Shown here piece by piece: positions 10,629 to 22,186 of a stretch of 64,000 nt of DNA. The translations under genes were made by a program, and so were the position numbers. The notes beneath the pieces were generated by a model, which saw only the letters and a program-made list of their open reading frames with translations, was not told the DNA's origin and did no database searches. The stretch's first letter is position 1. The number at the start of each line of letters is the position of its first letter. Source of the DNA: Rutidosis leptorrhynchoides (lineage: Eukaryota > Streptophyta > Magnoliopsida > Asterales > Asteraceae); assembly GCF_046630445.1 (NCBI RefSeq), contig NC_092333.1:710949001-711013000 (forward strand). The letters are read 5' to 3'.

Positions 10629-13600
10629 GTAACTACAACAATCATCCCAATAACAATAACAACCGCAACAACAACAACAATCAGAAGCAGTTATGCCAAA
10701 GGTGTGAAAAGTATCACTCGGGGTTCTGCACCAAATTTTGCAACAAGTGTAAAAGAAGTGATCATAGCGCGGTGAAGTGTGAGGTCTACGGACCAGGGGT
10801 TAACAGAACGAAAGGAACAAATGGTGTCGGAACGAGTAATGGTGGAGCAAGTAGTGTCGGAGCAAGTTATGCCAATGTAGTTTGTTATAAATGTGGAAAA
10901 CTGGGCCACATTATTAGAAATTTCCCGAACCAGGAGAACACGAATGGACAAGGCCGCGGAAGAGTTTTCAATATTAATGCGGCAGAGGCACAGGAAGACC
11001 CGGAGCTTGTTACGGGTACGTTTCTTATTGACGATAAATCTACTTATGTTTTATTTGATTCGGGTGCGGATAGAAGCTATATGAGTAGAGAATTTTGTGC
11101 TAAATTAAGTTACCCATTGGTACCTTTGGATAGTAAATTTTTACTCGAATTAGCAAATGGTAAATTAATTTCAGCAGATAATATATGTCAGAATCGAGAA
11201 ATTAAACTGGTTAGCGAAACATTTAAGATTGACTTGATACCAGTAGAGTTAGGGAGTTTTGGTGTGATAATCGGTATGGACTGGTTGAAAGAAGTGAAAG
11301 CAGAGATCGTTTGTTACAAAAATGCAATTCGCATTATACGAGAAAAAGGAAAACCCTTAATGGTGTACGGAGAAAAGGGCAACACGAAGCTACATCTTAT
11401 TAGTAATTTGAAGGCACAAAAACTAATAAGAAAAGGTTGCTATGCTTTTCTAGCACACATCGAGAAAGTACAAACTGAAGAAAAGAGCATCAATGATGTT
11501 CCCGTCGTAAAAGAATTTCCCGATGTATTTCTGAAAGAATTACCGGGATTACCCCCACATCGATCCGTTGAATTTCAAATAGATCTTGCACCAGGAGCTG
11601 CACCAATAGCTCGTGCTCCTTACAGACTCGCACCCATCGAGATGAAAGAACTGCAAAGCTAATTACAAGAACTTTTAGAGCGTGGTTTCATTCGACCAAG
11701 CACATCACCATGGGGAGCTCCTGTTTTGTTTGTCAAGAAGAAAGATGGTACATTCAGGTTGTGTATCGACTACCGAGAGTTGAACAAACTTACCATCAAG
11801 AACCGCTACCCACTACTGAGAATCGACGACTTATTTGATCAACTACAAGGCTCGTCTGTTTATTCAAAGAATGACTTACGTTCCGGGTATCATCAAATGC
11901 GGGTGAAAGAAGATGATATTCCAAAGACTGCTTTCAGAACACATTACGGTCATTACGAGTTTATGGTCATGCCGTTTGGTTTAACTAATGCACCAGCTGT
12001 GTTCATGGACCTTATGAACCGAGTGTGTGGACCATACCTTGACAAGTTTGTTTGTTTTCATTGATGACATACTTATTTACTCAGATAATGACCAAGAACA
12101 CGGTGAACATTTGAGAAAGGTGTTAGAAGTATTGAAGAAGGAAGAATTGTACGCTAAATTTTCAAAGTGTGCATTTTGGTTGGAAGAAGTTCAATTTCTT
12201 TGTCACATAGTGAACATAGAAAGTATTAAGGTAGATCCGGCAAAGATAGAAACTGTTGAAAAGTGGGAAACCCCGAAAACTCCGAAACACATACGCCAGT
12301 TTTTAGGACTAGTTGGTTACTAAAGAAGGTTCATCCAAGACTTTTCCAGAATAGCAAAACCCTTGACTGCATTAACGCATAAAGGGAAGAAATTTGAATG
12401 GAAGGATGAACAAGAGAAAGCGTTCCAGTTATTGAAGAAAAAGCTAACTACGGCACCTATATTGTCATTGCCTGAAGGGAATGATGATTTTGTGATTTAT
12501 TGTGACGCATCAAAGCAAGGTCTCGGTTGTGTATTAATGCAACGAACGAAGGTGATTGCTTATGCGTCTAGACAATTGAAGATTCACGAACAAAATTATA
12601 CGACGCATGATTTGGAATTAGGCGCGGTTGTTTTTGCATTAAAGACTTGGAGGCACTACTTATATGGGGTCAAAAGTATTATATATACCGACCACAAAAG
12701 TCTTCAACACATATTTAATCAGAAACAACTGAATATGAGGCAGCGTAGGTGGATTGAATTGTTGAATGATTACGACTTTGAGATTCGTTACCACCCGGGG
12801 AAGGCAAATGTGGTACCCGATGCCTTGAGTAGGAAGGACAGAGAACCCATTCGAGTAAAATCTATGAATATAATGATTCACAATAACCTTACTACTCAAA
12901 TAAAGGAGGCGCAACAAGGAGTTTTAAAAGAGGGAAATTTAAAGGATGAAATACCCAAAGGATCGGAGAAGCATCTTAATATTCAGGAAGACGGAACCCG
13001 GTATAAGGCTGAAAGGATTTGGGTACCAAAATTTGAAGATATGAGAGAAATGGTACTTAGAGAAGCTCATAAAACCAGATACTCAATACATCCTGGAACG
13101 GGGAAGATGTACAAGGATCTCAAGAAACATTTTTGGTGGCCGGGTATGAAAGCCGATGTTGCTAAATATGTAGGAGAATGTTTGACGTGTTCTAAGGTCA
13201 AAGCTGAGCATCAGAAACCATCAGGTCAACTTCAACAACCCGAAATCCCGGAATGGAAATGGGAAAACATTACCATGGATTTCATCACTAAATTGCCAAG
13301 GACTGCAAGTGGTTTTGATACTATTTGGGTAATAGTTGATCGTCTCACCAAATCAGCACACTTCCTGCCAATAAGAGAAGATGACAAGATGGAGAAGTTA
13401 GCACGAATGTATTTGAAGGAAGTCGTCTCTAGACATGGAATACCAATCTCTATTATCTCTGATAGGGATGGCAGATTTATTTCAAGATTCTGGCAGACAT
13501 TACAGCAAGCATTAGGAACTCGTCTAGACATGAGTACTGCCTATCATCCACAAACTGATGGGCAGAGCGAAAGGACGATACAAACGCTTGAAGACATGCT

Positions 13601-14342
13601 ACGAGCATGTGTTATTGATTTTGGAAACAGTTGGGATCGACATCTACCGTTAGCAGAATTTTCCTACAACAACGGCTACCATTCAAGCATTAAGATGGCG
13701 CCGTTTGAAGCACTTTATGGTAGAAAGTGCAGGTGTCCGATTTGTTGGAGTGAAGTGGGGGATAGACAGATTACGGGTCCGGAGATAATACAAGAAACTA
13801 ACGAGAAGATCATCCAAATTCAACAACGGTTGAAAACCTCCCAAAGTCGACAAAAGAGCTACGCTGACATTAAAAGAAAAGATATAGAATTTGAAATTGG
13901 AGAGATGGTCATGCTTAAAGTTGCACCTAGGAAAGGCATTGTTCGATTTGGTAAACGAGGGAAATTAAATCCAAGGTATATCGGACCATTAAAGATTATT
14001 GATCGTGTCAGACCAGTCGCTTACCGACTTGAGTTACCTCAACAACTCGCGGCTGTACATAACACTTTCCACGTCTCGAATTTGAAGAAATGTTTTGCTA
14101 AAGAAGATCTCACTATTACGTTAGATGAAATCCAAATCAACGAAAAACTTCAATTCATCGAAGAACCCGTCGAAATAATGGATCGTGAGGTTAAAAGACT
14201 TAAGCAAAACAAGATACCAATTGTTAAGGTTCGATGGAATGCTCGTAGAGGACCCGAGTTCACCTGGGAACAAGAAGATCAGATGAAGAAGAAATACCCG
14301 CATATATTTCCAGAAGATACGTCAACACCTCCAACTGCTTAA
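9752..14342 (+). pseudogene. gag-pol polyprotein of element B, with stops and a frameshift
   Basis: Gag-pol of a Tekay chromovirus, which builds particles, cleaves itself, copies RNA into DNA and integrates it. The ATG at 9752 (MAPTT) fits E and G. Order: gag; an Asn-rich stretch (about 10495-10680); zinc knuckles CX2CX3HX3C, CX2CX4HX4C and CX2CX4HX4C; protease DSGAD (about 11057); reverse transcriptase with FIDD near 12058; RNase H with YCDASK near 12499; integrase HHCC (about 13090-13215) and D,D,E; and a C-terminal chromodomain-like [16 protein letters not shown]. Defects: CAA to TAA at 11660, a 2 bp deletion near 12050 in the reverse transcriptase active-site strand, TAC to TAA at 12321, and loss of the last Cys in the third zinc knuckle (RNFPNQ instead of RNCPNQ). 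It is not functional as it stands. Confidence 0.9.
10575..10681 (+). repeat. AAC trinucleotide tract coding Asn run in gag
   Basis: An imperfect (AAC)n tract with a pure stretch at about 10585-10628 encodes a poly-Asn linker between capsid-like gag and the zinc knuckles. The tract length differs in E (about 32720-32790), D (about 25880-25935) and G (about 56490-56560), as expected of a microsatellite. Confidence 0.85.
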
Positions 14343-14377
14343 AATTTCGGGACGAAATTTATTTAACGGGTAGGTAC
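14342..14377 (+). other. 3' hairpin and polypurine-type tract of element B
   Basis: AAATTTCGGGACGAAATTT (14342-14360) is an 8 bp stem with a 3 nt loop overlapping the pol stop codon. TTAACGGGTAGGTAC then runs to the LTR. CGGGT at 14368 and ACCCG across the LTR boundary could pair. Confidence 0.75.
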
Positions 14378-14597
14378 TGTAGTGACCCGAACTTTTCCAT
14401 GTTTATATATATATTAAATGAAATTGTTTTTTACATGATTAAGTGTTTCCAACATGTTAAGCAATCAAACTTGTTAAGACTTGATTAATTGAAATAGGTT
14501 TCATATAGACAATTGACCACCCAAGTTGACCGGTGATTCACGAACGTTAAAACTTGTAAAAACTATACGATGACATATATATTGTTATATATATAGT

Positions 14598-15075
14598 TAA
14601 CATGATTTTATTATAAGTATGTATCTCATTAGGTATTTTAACAATGAGTTATATACATAAAAATGAGACTATTAAATTAAGAAACTCGAAAACGATATAT
14701 ATAACGATTATCGTGATAACGTCTTACTAGGTACATATGAATCATATTAAGATATTGATACACTTGGTTAATTATGTTAAATGATAAGTAAATATATCAT
14801 TAAGTGTATTAACAATGAACTACATATGTAAAAATAAGACTACTAACTTAATGATTTTGAAACGAGACATATATGTAACGATTATCGTTGTAACGACATT
14901 TAATGTATATAGATCATATTAAGAGATATTCGTACATCATAATATCATAATAATATAATAATTTAAAATCTCATTTGATATTATAAACATTGGGTTAACA
15001 ACATTTAACAAGATAGTTAACCTAAAGGTTTCAAAACAACATTTACATGTAACGACTAACGATGACTTAACGACT
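14598..15075 (+). repeat. Three degenerate ~185 bp repeats in U3 of element B LTR
   Basis: Each unit has a TTAACA...AACAATGA stretch, then ATAAAAATGAGACTA or a variant, then an AACGATTATCGT-type palindrome (14703-14715, 14877-14889, and a weaker one at about 15056). G's 5' LTR and LTR1/LTR4 also have three units. E-type LTRs and G's 3' LTR have two. Confidence 0.7.
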
Positions 15076-15431
15076 CAGTTAAAATGTATATACATGTAGT
15101 GTTTTAATATGTATTCATACACTTTTGAAAGACTTCAAGACACTTATCAAAATACTTCTACTTAACAAAAATGCTTACAATTACATCCTCGTTCAGTTTC
15201 ATCAACAATTCTACTCGTATGCACCCGTATTCGTACTCGTACAATACACAGCTTTTAGATGTATGTACTGTTGGTATATACACTCCAATGATCAGCTCTT
15301 AGCAGCCCATGTGAGTCACCTAACACATGTGGGAACCATCATTTGGCAACTAGCATGAAATATCTCATAAAATTACAAAAATATGAGTAATCATTCATGA
15401 CTTATTTACATGAAAACAAAATTACATATCC

Positions 15432-15441
15432 TTTATATCTA
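15432..15441 (+). promoter_or_regulatory. Putative TATA box of Tekay LTR (element B)
   Basis: CTTTATATCTAATCC followed by an A/C- then CT-rich leader (CACTTTCATTCTTCAATTTTC). It is conserved in position in LTR4 (21081-21092, reverse), LTR3, LTR2 and both G LTRs, and missing from LTR1. Confidence 0.45.
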
Positions 15442-17809
15442 ATCCATAAACCAACGACCAAAAACACCTACAAACACTTTCATTCTTCAATTTTCTTCAT
15501 CTAATTGATCTCTCTCAAGTTCTATCTTCAAGTTCTAAGTGTTCTTCATAAATTCTACAAGTTCTAGTTTCATAAAATCAAGAATACTTCCAAGTTTGCT
15601 AGCTTACTTCCAATCTTGTAGAGTGATCATCCAACCTCAAGAAATATTTCTTATTTACAGTAAGATATCTTTCTAATACAAGGTAATACTCATATTCAAA
15701 CTTTGATTCAATTTCTATAACTATAACAATCTTATTTCGAGTGGAAATCTTACTTGAACTTGTTTTCGTGTCATGATTCTGCTTCAAGAACTTTCAAGCC
15801 ATCCAAGGATCATTTGAAGCTAGATCCATTTTTCTCATTTCCAGTAGCTTTATCCAGAAAACTTGAGGTAGTAATGATGTTCATAACATCATTCGATTCA
15901 TACATATAAAGCTATCTTATTCGAAGGTTTAAACATGTAATCACTAGAACATAGTTTAGTTAATTCTAAACTTGTTCGCAAACAAAAGTTAATCCTTCTA
16001 ACTTGACTTTTAAAATCAACTAAACACATGTTCTATATCTATATGATATGCTAACTTAATGATTTAAAACCCGGAAACACGATAAACACCATAAAACCGG
16101 ATTTACGCCGTCGTAGTTACAACCGGGGGCTGTTTTGGTTTGGATAACTAAAAACTATGAAAAACTTTGATTTAAAAGCTATAGTTATGGGAAAATGATA
16201 TTTCTTATGAACATGAAACCATATCCAAAAATCATGGTTAAACTCAAAGTGAAAGTATGTTTTTCAAAACAGTCATCAAGATGTCGTTCTTTCGACGGAA
16301 ATGACTACCTCTTTCAAAAATGACTTGTAACTTGTATTTCTGACTATAAACCTATACCTTTTCTGTTTAGTTTCATAAATTCAAGTTCAATACGAAACCG
16401 TGGCCGCTTAAATCACTCAAAACGGATTAGAAACGAAGAAATGGCGAGCAAAACAAAATTGGTAAAAACTACTCATTTTAGCTACGTGAAAATTGGTAAC
16501 AAATCTATTCCAACCATAACTTAATCAACTTGTATTGTATATTATGTAATCTTGAGATACCATAGACACGTATACAATGTTTCGACCTATCATGTCGACA
16601 CATCTATATATATTTCGGAACAACCATAGACACTCTTTATGTGAATGTTGGAGTTAGCTATACAGGGTTGAGGTTGATTCCAAAATATATATAGATTGAG
16701 TTGTGATCAATACTGAGATATGTATACACTGGGTCGTGGATTGATTCAAGATAATATATATCGATTTATTTCTGTACATCTAACTGTGGACAACTAGTTG
16801 TAGGTTACTAACAAGGACAACTGACTTAATAAACTTAAAATATCAAAATGTATTAAAAGTGTTGTAAATATATTTTGAACATACTTTGATATATATATAC
16901 ATATTTGTTATAGGTTCGTGAATCGACCAGTGGCCAAGTCTTACTTCCCGACGAAGTAAAAAAAATATGTGAAAGTGAGTTATAGTCCCACTTTTAAAAT
17001 CTAATATATTTGGGATGAGAATACATGCAGGTTTTATAAATGATTTACAAAATAGACACAAGTACGTGAAACTACATTCTATGATTGAATTATCGAAATC
17101 GAATATGCCCCTTTTTATTAAGTCTGGTAATCTAAGAATTAGGGAACAGACACCCTAATTGACGCGAATCCTAAAGATAGATCTATTGGGCCTAACAAAC
17201 CTCATCCAAAGTACCGGATGCTTTAGTACTTCGAAAATTATATCATATCCGAAGGGTGTCCCAGAATGATGGGGATATTCTTATATATGCATCTTGTTAA
17301 TGTCGGTTACCAGGTGTTCACCATATGAATGATTTTTATCTCTATGTATGGGATGTATATTGAAATATGAAATCTTGTGGTCTATTATTATGATTTGATA
17401 ATATATAGGTTAAACCTATAACTCACCAACATTTTTGTTGACGTTTTAAGCATGTTTATTCTCAGGTGATTATTAAGAGCTTCCGCTATTGCATACTAAT
17501 ATAAGGACAAGATTTGGAGTCCATGCTTGTATGATATTATGTAAAAACTGCATTCAAGAAACTTATTTTTGATGTAATATATTCTTATTGTAAACCATTA
17601 TGTAATGGTCGTGTGTAAACGGTATATTTTAGATTATCATTATTTGATAATCTACGTAATGCTTTTTAAACCTTTATAGATAAAATAAAGGTTATGGTTG
17701 TTTTAAAAATGAATGCAGTCTTTGAAAAACGTCTCATATAGAGGTCAAACCCTCGCGACGAAATCAATTAATATGGAACGTTTATAATCAATATGAACGG
17801 GACATTTCA

Positions 17810-18294
17810 AAAAGAGTTATGCCGACCTTAAACGTAGAGATCGCGAGTTTCAAATCGGCGATCGCGTTATGTTGAAAGTCGCACCTTGGAAAAGTGTAAT
17901 CCGTTTCGAAAAACGTGGGAAGTTGAATCCGCGATATATTGGTCCTTTTGAAGTCTTGGAGCGTGTTGGACCCGTTGCTTACCGTTTGGATCTTCTGACT
18001 CAATTGAGCGCAATTCACCCCACTTTCTACGTGTCGAATCTGAAGAAATGTCTTGCCGAACCAGAACTCATCATACCTCTTGAGGAGCTTAAGATTGACG
18101 ACAAACTCCACTTCATGAAAGAACCTGTCAAAATTATGGACTGTGAGGTCAAGACCTTGAAATGCAACAAGATTCCGATCGTCCGAGTCCGATGGAATGC
18201 AAAATGAGGACCTGAGTTTACTTGGGAGCGAGAGGATCAGATGAAACAGAAATATCCTCACCTCTTCACAACTCTACCATCTACCTCAGCTTAA
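17810..18294 (+). pseudogene. Element C: C-terminal fragment of a Tekay pol (integrase tail and chromodomain)
   Basis: Open from 17812 (KSYADLKRRDREFQIGDRVM) through the integrase C-terminal GPF/Y-like module ([21 protein letters not shown]) to a chromodomain-like tail ([18 protein letters not shown]), with the natural stop at 18292-18294. One in-frame TGA at 18205-18207 replaces the CGA-type codon before GPEFTW. The protein is clearly more distant from A-G than they are from each other, so C is a different Tekay family. Everything upstream is displaced by insertion of element B. Confidence 0.85.
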
Positions 18295-18330
18295 AATTTC
18301 GGGAAGAAATTTTCATTAACAGGTGGGTAA
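18295..18330 (+). other. Degenerate 3' hairpin and PPT of element C
   Basis: AAATTTCGGGAAGAAATTT resembles the hairpin of the other elements but has a stem mismatch. TTAACAGGTGGGTAA then leads into TGTAACGACCCGAC of the LTR. Confidence 0.6.
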
Positions 18331-18742
18331 TGTAACGACCCGACTTTTTTGACTTGCTTTTGTACTTTGTGCTTTCACGAAACTGCGTATTTGTGCGTAT
18401 TGAGCTATATTATACTTTGGGATCTTACTACATGTGGATTACTTTCGTTTATATGTTTAAACGTACCTTTAAGTACGTAGGTACTTAACTTGATCCCCGG
18501 AAGCTGTTATGACCGTTGGTGTCACTTGACGTTTAGAACGAACTGCGTACTGCGTACACGTTTAACTTTGGTCATAATCGGAATATTATGACTATGAAAT
18601 ACTAATTGTTATTTTATAATAACAATTACTTGGGTTTTTGGATGCTTAATTACGCTTAGTTATTTACTAGAGCACACTAGTTAGTCTTGTTGGACTTTCT
18701 ACCTTGATATCGGCTAAAAAGTCACGTTTTCACCCCGGTATT
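18331..18742 (+). repeat. Element C 3' LTR, first part, interrupted by the D/E/F composite
   Basis: Starts TGTAACGACCCGAC right after the PPT. It is unlike the other Tekay LTRs beyond the first dozen bases. It is cut at 18742 by the composite, and the sequence should resume after the second GTATT at 44590. Confidence 0.75.
18738..18742. other. Target-site duplication GTATT, left copy
   Basis: GTATT immediately precedes the LTR end TGAAATGTCCC at 18743 and recurs right after LTR1 at 44585-44589. A 5 bp duplication is normal for Ty3/gypsy integrases. Confidence 0.85.
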
Positions 18743-21700
18743 TGAAATGTCCCGTTCTTATTGATTAAAAACATTCCATATTAATTGATTTCGTTGCGAG
18801 GTTTTGACCTCTATATGAGACGTTTTTCCAAAGACTGCATTCATTTTTAAAACAAACCATAACCTTTATTTCGTCAATAAAGGTTTAAAAAGCTTTACGT
18901 AGATTATCAAATAATGATAATCTAAAATATTCTGTTTACACACGACCATTACATAATGGTTTACAATACAAATATGTTACATCGAAATACGTTTCTTGAA
19001 TGCAGTTTTTATACAATATCATACAAGCATGGACTCCAAATCTTGTCCTTATTTTAGTATGCAACAGCGGAAGCTCTTAGTATTCACCTGAGAATAAACA
19101 TGCTTTAAACGTCAACAAAAATGTTGGTGAGTTATAGGTTTAACCTATGTATATCAAATCGTAACAATAGACCACAAGATTTCATATTTCAATACACATC
19201 CCATACATAGAGATAAAAATCATTCATATGGTGAACACCTGGTAACCGACATTAACAAGATGCATATATAAGAATATCCCCATCATTCCGGGACACCCTT
19301 CGGATATGATATAAATTTTGAAGTACTAAAGCATCCGGTACTTTGGATGGGGTTTGTTAGGCCCAATAGATCTATCTTTAGGATTCGCGTCAATTAGGGT
19401 GTCTGTTCCCTAATTCTTAGATTACCAGGCTTAATAAAAAGGGGCATATTCGATTTCGATAATTCAACCATAGAATGTAGTTTCACGTACTTGTGTCTAT
19501 TTTGTAAATCATTTATAAAACCTGCATGTATTCTCATCCCAAAAATATTAGATTTTAAAAGTGGGACTATAACTCACTTTCACAGATTTTTACTTCGTCG
19601 GGAAGTAAGACTTGGCCACTGGTTGATTCACGAACCTATAACAATATATACATATATATCAAAGTATGTTCAAAATATATTTACAACACTTTTAATATAT
19701 TTTGATGTTTTAAGTTTATTAAGTCAGCTGTCCTCGTTAGTAACCTACAACTAGTTGTCCACAGTTAGATGTACAGAAATAAATCGATAAATATTATCTT
19801 GAATCAATCCACGACCCAGTGTATACGTATCTCAGTATTGATCACAACTCAAACTATATATATTTTGGAATCAACCTCAACCCTGTATAGCTAACTCCAA
19901 ATATATATAGATGTGTCGACATGATAGGTTGAAACATTGTATACGTGTCTATGGTATCTCAAGATTACATAATATACAATACAAGTTGATTAAGTTATGG
20001 TTGGAATAGATTTGTTACCAATTTTCACGTAGCTAAAATGAGAAAAATTATCCAATCTTGTTTTACCCATAACTTCTTCATTTTAAATCCGTTTTGAGTG
20101 AATCAAATTGCTATGGTTTCATATTGAACTCTATTTTATGAATATAAACAGAAAAAGTACAGGTTTATAGTCGGAAAAATAAGTTACAAGTCATTTTTGT
20201 AAAGGTAGTCATTTCAGTCGAAAGAACGACGTCTAAATGACCATTTTAGAAAACATACTTCCACTTTGGGTTTAACCATAATTTTTGGATATAGTTTCAT
20301 GTTCATAATAAAAATCATTTTCCCAGAATAACAACTTTTAAATCAAAGTTTATCATAGTTTTTAATTAACTAACCCAAAACAGTCCGCGGTGTTACTATG
20401 ACGGCGTAAATCCGGTTTTACGGTGTTTTTCGTGTTTCCGGGTTTTAAATCATTAAGTTAGCATATCATATAGATATAGAACATGTGTTTAGTTGATTTT
20501 AAAAGTCTAGTTAGAAGGATTAACTTTATTTGCGAACAAGTTTAGAATTAACTAAACTATGTTCTAGTGATTACAAGTTTATAACGTTTAATAAGACAGC
20601 TTTTTATGTATGAATCGAATGATGTTATGAACATCATTACTACCTCAAGTTCCTTGGATAAACCTACTGGAAATGAGAAAAATGGATCTAGCTTCAAAGG
20701 ATCCTTGGATGGCTTGAAAGTTCTTGAAGCAGAATCATGACACGAAAACAATTTCAAGTAAGATTTCCACTCGAAATAAGATTGTTATAGTTATAGAAAT
20801 TGAATTAAAGTTTGAATATGATTATTACCTTGTATTAGAAAGATAACCTACTGTAAGTAACAAAGGTTTCTTGATCTTGGATGATTACTTGGAATGGATT
20901 TAGAAAACTTGGAAGTAAACTTGCAATCTTGGAAGTATTCTTGATTTTATGAAACTAGAACTTTTGGAATTTATGAAGAACACTTAGAACTTGAAGATAG
21001 AACTTGAGAGAGATCAATTAGATGAAGAAAATTGAAGAATGAAAGTGTTTGTAGGTGTTTTTGTTCGTTGGTGTATGGATTAGATATAAAGGATATGTAA
21101 TTTTGTTTTCATGTAAATAAGTCATGAATGATTACTCATATTTTTATAATTTTATGAGATATTTCATGCTAGTTGCCAAATGATGGTTCCCACATGTGTT
21201 AGGTGACTCACATGGGCTGCTAAGAGCTGATCATTGGAGTGTATATACCAATAGTACATACATCTAAAAGCTGTGTATTGTACGAGTACGAATACGGGTG
21301 CATACGAGTAGAATTGTTGATGAAACTGAACGAGGATGTAATTGTAAGCATTTTTGTTAAGTAGAAGTATTTTGATAAGTGTCTTGAAGTCTTTCAAAAG
21401 TGTATGAATACATATTAAAACACTACATGTATATACATTTTAACTGAGTCGTTAAGTCATCGTTAGTCGTTACATGTAAATGTTGTTTTGAAACCTTTAG
21501 GTTAACGATCTTGTTGAATGTTGTTAACCCATTGTTTATTATAACAAATGAGATATTAAATTGTTATATTATCATGATATTATGATATATAATATATCTT
21601 AGTATGATATATATACAGTTAAATGTCGTTACAACGATAATCGTTACATATATGTCTTGTTTCGAAATCATTAAGTTAGTAGTCTTATTTTTACATATGT

Positions 21701-22148
21701 ATTTCATTGTTAATACACTTAATAATATATTTAATTATCATTTAACATAATTAACCAAGTGTATCAATATCTTAATATGATTCATATGTACCTAGTAAGA
21801 CGTTGTTATAACGATAATCGTTATATATATCGTTTTCGAGTTTCTTAAATTAATAGTCTCATTTTTATGTATATAACTCATTGTTAAAATACCTAATGAG
21901 ATACATACTTATAATAAAATCATGTTAACTATATATATAACCATATATATGTCATCGTATAGTTTTTACAAGTTTTAACGTTCGTGAATCACCGGTCAAC
22001 TTGGGTGGTCAATTTGTCTATATGAAACCTATTTCAATTAATCAAGTCTTAACAAGTTTGATTGCTTAACATGTTGGAAATACTTAATCATGTAAATAAC
22101 AATTTCATTTAATATATATATAAACATGGAAAAGTTCGGGTCACTACA
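18743..22148 (-). repeat. LTR4: 3' LTR of element D (3406 bp)
   Basis: Reverse complement runs TGTAGTGACCC ... GGGACATTTCA. Full length with TATA box (21081-21092, reverse) and three U3 repeats. The partner is LTR1 at 41576-44584. Over the first 100 bases I see a few differences, about 2 to 3 percent. Confidence 0.9.
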
Positions 22149-22186
22149 GTACCTACCCGTTAAATAAATTTCGTCCCAAAATTTTA
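22149..22186 (-). other. 3' PPT and hairpin of element D
   Basis: Reverse complement shows the hairpin with one mismatch (TTTTGGGACGAAATTT), then TTAACGGGTAGGTAC to the LTR. Confidence 0.65.

Larger units (their letters stand above)
8906..17809 (+). mobile_element. Element B: Tekay-type Ty3/gypsy chromovirus with F-box gene, 5' part outside window
   Basis: After element A the sequence resumes inside an F-box-like ORF, followed by gag-pol (9752-14342), a polypurine-type tract and a 3.43 kb 3' LTR. The 5' LTR, primer site, acidic ORF and F-box N-terminus would lie left of A. The right flank (AAAAG at 17810-17814) lies in the pol gene of another Tekay element, C. Its gag to reverse transcriptase region is closest to E, whereas its 3' end and LTR are closest to D. 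Confidence 0.88.
14378..17809 (+). repeat. Element B 3' LTR (3432 bp)
   Basis: Begins TGTAGTGACCCGAAC and ends GGGACATTTCA. Closest to LTR4 (18743-22148, reversed) in its first few hundred bases. It contains three degenerate ~185 bp repeats in U3, a putative TATA box and a CT-rich leader. Short ORFs inside it, such as 15125-15358, recur in other LTR copies but have no recognisable domain. Confidence 0.92.

Noticed and set aside
10397..10775. Val-rich and Thr-rich ORFs in and opposite the gag Asn tract
   Set aside because: They are other-frame readings of the AAC trinucleotide tract, which is explained by the gag linker.
13232..13531. 99-codon ORF on the minus strand of integrase, seen again at 29826, 39696 and 59284
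   Set aside because: It is the antisense shadow of a conserved integrase region; conservation of the sense protein explains it.
19491..19754. 87-codon ORF repeated in several LTRs (also 26764, 36345 and, shorter, 16843 reverse)
   Set aside because: It is antisense to the element, lies across LTR leader sequence, and its repetition follows from the LTR copies being near-identical.
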